Of a stretch of 64,000 nucleotides of DNA, positions 56,201-62,200 are shown one piece after another. The notes beneath the pieces are model-generated. The model saw only the letters and a program-made list of their open reading frames with translations, had not been told where the DNA came from and searched no databases. The translations under genes were made by a program, and so were the position numbers. The stretch comes from Symbiodinium natans (lineage: Eukaryota > Sar > Dinophyceae > Suessiales > Symbiodiniaceae), in the NCBI GenBank assembly GCA_905221605.1, contig CAJNDS010002193.1:72001-136000 (forward strand), given 5' to 3'. How positions within the stretch are numbered: position 1 is the stretch's first letter; every line of letters begins with the position of its first letter.

Positions 56201-59200
56201 AACCCTAAACCCTAAACCCTAAACCCTAAACCCTAAACCCTAAACCCTAAACCCTAAGCCCTAAGCCCTAAGCCCTAAACCCTAAGCCCTAAACCCTAAA
56301 CCCTAAACCCTAAAGAGCCGAAGGTTGGCGCACAAAATTTGTGGCAAACCATCCAGGCAGCTTCCTCGGCTTGGGCTCACGCTCAAGCAAAACAGGGTGC
56401 AGGCTAATTTGTCAATGCCACTGTCGTCAACACCCTGCTGTTCGGGTGCGAGTGCCGTACTTTTACTGGCGGGCAGCTTCCGATTTACCAGGCTTTTCTC
56501 AACCGCGTCAGCTTCTCCATTTGCAGACAGCGGAGATGCACCATGTCTGAGGACCAGCTCACGCTGGCAGACCTGCGCAAAAGTGCGGTCTCTTCCCTGC
56601 ACGTCGTGTTATCGAGGCCCGCCAACTGCAGTATCTTGGTCATCTTGCTCGTTTACCTCCACAGCGTTGAGAAAGGCAGGCGTTGTGGAATTCACTGTGG
56701 CCTGCAGTGGAAGGCAGCAAAACGGACCCACTTTGCATCAGGCTTACTGGCGGCTTCTAAAGCAAGTCATGGCTTTTTCCTCCATTCCCTCATCTCAGTG
56801 GTCCAAGCGTTGGATGGAGGAGGTTTAGGGTTTAGCGTTTAGGGTTTAAGGTCCAGCGGGGAGGGGTCGCCCTGAATCCTAAACCTGGAAGGGTTTGGGG
56901 TGTAGGGTTTGGGGTGTAGGGTTTAGGGTTTAGGGTTTAGGGTTTAGGGTACGCCTTCAGATCAAGCACGCGTGGCCAAGGACTCCCCTCTTCGCGCGTT
57001 CGAGAACGAGCTGGGCGTGCAGGCTGTGCCATCGCGGCTACATCCCTGAACCCCAAAACGGGGTTGATTGAAATGATGCGCTGTTTTGGTACCTTAAACA
57101 GGAGGAATTTTGCAACAGACTCTAACCTCTAAATGGGGTTTCTGTACTAAGGGCACCCCTCTTGGGGGCCCCAGTTTGGAGAAAGTGCGCTAAGTAGAAC
57201 CCTAAACCCTAAACCCTAAACCCTAAACCCTAAACCCTAAACCCAAAATCCAAAACCCTAAACCCTAAACCCTAAACCCCCTTTGTAACCCCAGAAGTCC
57301 TATGATAATCCCCAAACACCAACCTTACTACTCCTGCTTACAAAGTCAAAAGGGCTTCCAAGTACTTCTAAGTAAGGCAGAGGTGCTCATGCTCTCCCGC
57401 CCGAGTGGAGGTTGTCCTGAACTGGGCAATTCCCAGAATAGGGGTACCCCTTTTATACCCCAATTGACTAGACTCCCCTTAAAGGGACCCCCAAAACGGG
57501 TACCCCTATTTCGGAAACCCCAACTAGGCCCCAGCGATGATGGGGGAGCGTTTAGGCTTTTAGAGTTCTTTTTCCGTTTCGGGATGACGGCTTTGCTCAC
57601 AGAATCCCCTGTCATCAAAAAGGACCCCCCCCCAAAGGGGCATTCTTTTGTTGAACCACGCGTTAGATTCGGCCGCAGGCCCCTGTGGGCTACTTTGACC
57701 CAATGGGCATGTCCAAGGACGGTGACGAGAAGACGCCCCTTGGCCCCTGAACTCCCGCGTCTTTACGATGTAGGTTCAGGGCCGAGGGTTGTAGCTTGGG
57801 GTTTAAGGGCTTGGGGTTTAAGAACTCTCGTCCACCCCCAAGGCTTCCATTTTTTCCGCCCCCCCTTCAACTCCGGAGATTCCTTGCACTTGGTGGTGCT
57901 GGGGTTTGGGGTTTAGCTTGCTGCGCTGCTAGCTCTGAAGGGTTTAGGGCCTTGTGGATGGGGGCTTTGAGGCCCAAACCATCTGCCAGATTGGGTTTAG
58001 CACCCTCAGCCCCATAGCCAGCCTTCAGGCCGTAGTCGCTATTTGCTAGGAGTTTGGGTTTAGAGTTTTTTTTTCTTCTTCCCTCACAGCAGCAGAAGGC
58101 CTCATGCTCACAGCGCCAGATACCCGCCCCCCCCCCCCCCCCCCCCCGGTTGCGCAAACGCACAGCTGCTGCGGAGTAGCACTGCTGGCCACGGGCGGGA
58201 TACGGGCCAGCAGCCCGCGAAACATTCAAGCCACCGACGCATCCCCAACTTCTCACCTTAAACTTCTGCGCGGTAGGTTTGCAGTGGCAACTGCTTCTTT
58301 TCTTTGAGGATGTAGTGGTTGGGGTGTAAGCTTAGGGCTTCGGGCTTCGTTGGGTGTGAGAATCTTTCGGGTACCGGGCACTCAGCTTTTCTTGAAGGGC
58401 TTGGGGTCGGGATGAACAGGAGGAACCGGCGTAAGGTGGGCTCAGGGTTTGGGGTTTAGGTAGGGTTTAGGGTTTAGGGTTTAGGGCTGAGGGTTTAAGG
58501 TTCAGGGTTTAGGGTTTAGGGTTCCAGTTTCGGGTTCTTAGGGCTAGGATTCAAGGTTGAGCTGGGCCGGTTGATGTCTCGCAAGGTTCCTCCGCCGCCG
58601 GGAGAGCGAAATCAAGCGGGGCGCTGAGAGTTGGTTCGGCGGGCGTTGGTGGGAGGCTTTCGGGTTTTGACGCTTAGGGATGTAGGGCGTGGGGGTTTAG
58701 TGTGTGGGGCTTCGGGATTTGTGGTGCTTGGGGTTTGAGGTTCTGCGACTTCGGTACCCTAAACCCGAAACCCCAAACCCGAAACCCCTAAACCCTAAGC
58801 CCTAAACCCTAAACCCTAAACCCTAAACCCTAAACCCTAAACCCTAAACCCTAAACCCTATGTGTTTGTGGGTTGCATCTTTGTGTTCGGGGTTTCGGTT
58901 CCCGAGGGTGCTAGACCCTCGATGCTGGACCACTAGGGAACTCGTCCCTACGTCCTCAACTCTGCCCTCAACCCTCCGAGTTCAATGAACTTCGCCCTTA
59001 GCCCTGTGTAGGCCTCAAAAACTACGCCCTCAGCTTCTCCACCTCGACCCCCCCTGACTCCCATACCCTCTCTGCCGGATCAGCTTTGCACGCCGACTCC
59101 TGGGGCTGACCCCTGACCCTAAACCCTAAACCGGAGGGCCCTAAACCCTAAACACGAAGGCCTTAAAACCCCTAAACCCGAAGGCCCTAAACCCTAAACC

Positions 59201-62200
59201 CTAAGTCCTACACCCTAAACCCTAAACCCGGGCCTTTGAGTCCCCGTGATGCCAGACCCCACGCGAGGAACGGGCGCGTGGCCATGTTCGCGGCCATGGG
59301 CTGCCACGAGCCCACGTTAGTAATTGAGGTCTCAATGCGGGCTGAGCGTTGGTAGTCTACACTTCTTGATATGGTGATTTCTCAAACTATGGTTCCGTTT
59401 GGGGGTCTTTATTATACGGCGGCCCCTCCTATTTAGGGTACCCAAAAGACCCGAATTTCGAGAACTCACCATGTGTAGTTGACGCTGTGAAGAGTAAACC
59501 GTCAACGTGGGCAAAACACTCCTTAGTAGGTTCTATGTACTCAGGCCCCTAAACCCAACTAACAGGGCAGATTTACGGGGGGTTGAGGGAGTTTGGCGGG
59601 TTAGGACTCAAGGAGCCCCCCTCCCCCGACACACAGAGAAGAAGTCGGATCGTTGGTGAAGTTGCCCTTTGTGCGTATCGCGTGGCTTCGTCTGTCTGAT
59701 GCATGAACACATGCAGGCGCACACTTGCTCCTTCCCAAGTCCCGGAATACCCGAAACCCCTCCGATCCCTAAACCCTGAACCCGTCACTAAATGCTAAAA
59801 GCCGCGCATTCCGATACAGGATCGCTAGCACCAACATCGCCACGTCGGAAACACTAGCAACCACCACCCTAGACTCTAAACCCTCAACCCTCAACCCTCA
59901 ACCCTAAACCCTAAACCCTAAACCCCAAACCCCAAACCCCAAAAGCCTTTGCCAAGTCATTACGCCGGAGTACGTCCGCTTCCCCGGCTACCTGGCGCCC
60001 GGGCCCCGGATGTTCCTTGTAGGGTCGAGATGCAGGGTTGTTAGGGTTTAGGGTTTAGGGTTTAGGGTTTAGGGTTTAGGGTTTAGGGCGTTCAGGTTTT
60101 GTTGGTGCTTCAAGGCCCGATCCTCAAACCTTCAGAACACCTTAAATGAAAGCTAGAACCCTAAAGACCCTAAAACCCCAAACCCCCAAAACCCCAAAAC
60201 CCCAAAACCCCAAACCCCCAAAACCCCAAAACCCTAAAACCCAAACACCCCTAAAACTTAAAACCTAAAACCCTACACCTCAAACGCTTAAACTTGCCTT
60301 AAACCCCAAAATCCGCTAAACCCTAAACCCTAAACCCTAAACCCTAAACCCTAAACCCTAAACCCTAAACCCTAAACCCTAAACCCTAAACCTCTCAAAG
60401 CTCAACCCTGAAAGCCTAAACCCTACCCAGGAAGCTACCGCCCAGGCCATCCCAGCAGCTCAAGTTCACGGACGTCCCCAACGGCCTCGCGGCTCTCTCC
60501 AAGGCAGGGTGCCACCAGAAGCTGTTTAAGTCATGCGGGGATTTGCGAAAATAGGGGACCCCTAATAGGGTCCCCCCAAATAGTAGGGTGTCCTTATATT
60601 AAGGACCCAACCCCCTTGTGTTTTTTGGTAGGCTTATAGGAAGCTCAAGACAGTTTAGGCGTTCCCCATCATGCGCGTAGACAGCATTTAGGTGAACATC
60701 TTGAAAGTACACTCCCCCCCCCCCTTCAGCCCGCGACTCCTGCCCGGCCTGCTGAGGCCGTTCCCACCCATTGCATAAGATAAGATACCAGTCAGCCTAA
60801 ACAGGACTGAACAATCCTAAACTCTCAGCCCCAAAGCCTACTAAGTTCCATGAAGCTTTCAAAAAGCAGATTAGCTGATGGTCTCATCATCCCCCCTCGG
60901 CTTAGAAAGTTGGGGTTTGGAGGTGAGGGTGTAGGGTTTGTAGTTGAGGGTGCAGGAAAGGGCTTTGGACTTGAGGTTTCACGGTTTCGGGTTTGGAGTT
61001 GAGGTTTCAGGGTTTGGGATTTGGGGGTTTACGATATTCGGGGTACCTTATTGGGGTCCTTATTACAAGGGGATCCTATTATTTGGAACTATCTCAAAAG
61101 TCCCTTATTCTCGTAAACCCCATTTGGAGTGTGCTCATTTTTGGTGCTCAGGGCTGGTCTACAAAGTATATGCCTACGGGCCTTGTCCGCTTTGGCGAAC
61201 CCTAAACTCTCAACCCTAAACCCTAAACCCTAAACCCTAAACTCTCAACCCTCAACCCTAAACCCTAAACCCTAAACCCTAAACCCTAAACCCTAAACCC
61301 TAAACCCTAAACCCTAAACCCTGAACCCTGAACCCTGAACCCTGAACCCTGAAAGCATGCTGAAGGTGCCCTTCCTGGGCTGGATCCAGATCCTAATTTT
61401 TTGTGGCATGGTGGACTTCGGCCTCTACAGGCGGGATGCCCAAGAGGGTTTGGGCTTTTGAGGTTTTAGGGTTTTAGGGTTTCAGGGCTTTAGGGTTTTA
61501 GGATTTTAGGGTTTGGGTGTTTGGGGATTTTGGGGTTTAGGCTTTTAGGGATGCTCAAGAAGGGGGGTCAGGGTTTGAGAGCTTCGGGAGCTTAGGGTTT
61601 CGGGGTTGGTTTGAGGATTTGGGGGAGAGGGTCCCCAGGCATGGCATTTTCGAGACTCATCGCAGTTCATCACCGCGGCCTCTGATGGCTTGTGTCCAGA
61701 CCTTTTCAAACCCTAAACCCTAGACTCCTAAACCCTAAAACCCTAAGCCCTAAACCCTAAACCCTAGACCCCCTGAACCTTGAACCCTAAACCCTAAACC
61801 CCAAACTTCCTCTTTTTCTGGGTCTTGTGGACTTGCACCCCGGCTTGCTGCTGGGACATGGGACCCCTTCATATCGGCCCCCGAACAGCAGAAGGGTAGT
61901 TGGGGCAAAATTAAACAATAAAAATATTCATAAATTAATGGAAAATAATATAAAAGAAGCCAATACAGATTATTTAACAGTATATCTTATTATATCCCCA
62001 CCCCTCCGATTAAGGGCCCAGATTATGGGACCATGAAACTACATGAAACTGCCCCAAGATCACTGATCTTGGTGGCCCAGTGGTACCCTTATTCCCGTTT
62101 TTTTTGGTTCAAGGTTCCCTTAATCGAAACGGGTGCCCTTTTTTGTCGTAAGGTTACTGGGCTACCCTCAGATCCAGGACCTGAACAGTCTTATGCAACG

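Larger units (their letters stand above)
59997..61365. repeat. Two gene 2 introns around exon 60446-60503
   Basis: Intron 59997-60445 (GC donor) has TTTAGGG at 60041-60088 and CCCTAAA or CCCCAAA at 60165-60395. Intron 60504-61365 (GC donor) has M1 copies at 60537-60615 and 61023-61121, then CCCTAAA at 61198-61316 ending in five CCCTGAA variants. Confidence 0.7.
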
